NCBI GenBank assembly: GCA_021824635.1
Contig: JAKAKD010000068.1
Location: 26,530 to 90,529, forward strand
Reading direction: 5' to 3'
Origin: Bacteroidota bacterium
Lineage (GTDB): Bacteria > Bacteroidota > Ignavibacteria > Ignavibacteriales > Melioribacteraceae
Length of the DNA: 64,000 nt
A program made the position numbers and the translations under genes. The notes beneath the pieces were generated by a model, which did no database searches, was not told the origin of the DNA, and worked only from the letters and a program-made list of their open reading frames with translations. Below are positions 63,876 through 64,000 of the stretch, piece by piece. The first letter of the stretch is position 1, and each line of letters begins with the position of its first letter.

Positions 63876-63989
63876 ATTTGATAAAGTTATTGGGTTTAGC
63901 TTTTCAGAGTAAGTTTGTTGTTCAAAGTTGATTAGCAAAACACTGAACTTTATTTGATAGAACATCACAACCATGTAAGGAACTGAAAT

Positions 63990-64000
63990 ATGCAGAACAA
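63990..64000 (+). CDS. Possible start of the next gene (window edge)
   Basis: An ATG at 63990 preceded by AAGGAACTGAAAT is a plausible ribosome site and start; only three codons (Met-Gln-Asn) are in the window. The bases between 63876 and here show no other feature. Confidence 0.3.

Noticed and set aside
1..64000. CRISPR array
   Set aside because: No regularly spaced direct repeats and no cas genes were seen.

Overview
This is a low-GC bacterial chromosome segment, most likely from the Bacteroidota/Chlorobiota/Ignavibacteriota group and best matched by an Ignavibacteria-type organism. That guess rests on an alternative complex III subunit next to an aa3-type oxidase operon, a 2Fe-2S PyrK plus PyrD type 1B pair, CzcCBA-type efflux sets, and a subclass-A2-like class A beta-lactamase. 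No rRNA is present, so the taxonomy is inference.

Bases 1-8313 (+) form a respiratory operon: the 3' end of a NrfD-like ACIII subunit, a monoheme cytochrome c, a SCO copper chaperone, oxidase subunits I, III, IV and II, heme O synthase, and an eight-helix membrane protein ending in a cytochrome c domain. A very large six-PAS sensor kinase follows (8559-12542).

Bases 12647-29310 (+) are housekeeping genes: prmC, dtd, a phosphatase-superfamily enzyme, comEC, murB, an MFS transporter, an unrecognised conserved protein, a mannose-1-phosphate guanylyltransferase, an rpiB-like protein, pyrK-pyrD, folC, rho, pdxA, a methyltransferase and ftsE. On the minus strand adk, tadA and tRNA-Arg(TCG) follow.

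At 30820-30860 only the 3' half of a tRNA-Arg(ACG) remains, cut in the anticodon loop. A tyrosine recombinase lies immediately beside it. The geometry says an integrated island begins here and runs rightward past the window end.

The first part of the island (32334-54430, minus strand) is a metal-resistance region: a CDF exporter, a predicted metal permease, a Zn/Cd/Pb P-type ATPase, two DUF302 proteins (one with an internal 38-residue deletion), an ECF sigma factor with a DUF5667 partner and a Spy/CpxP-like protein, and two paralogous efflux modules. Each module reads small secreted 'DYCEIVK' protein - TolC-like - adaptor - HME-RND pump - PII-like protein. A CadC-like ArsR regulator sits between the modules. 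A divergent ArsR-rhodanese operon (54560-56622, +) with a clear palindromic operator closes the block.

Bases 56635-64000 are a different kind of DNA: small unrelated genes all on the plus strand (SRPBCC, SnoaL-like, YjbR-like, amylase, nitrilase, GNAT, beta-lactamase, toxin-antitoxin). Many are broken by frameshifts, a stop codon or fusion. They are punctuated by imperfect inverted repeats that resemble integron attC sites. A 108-base MITE-like inverted-repeat element lies near the right edge.
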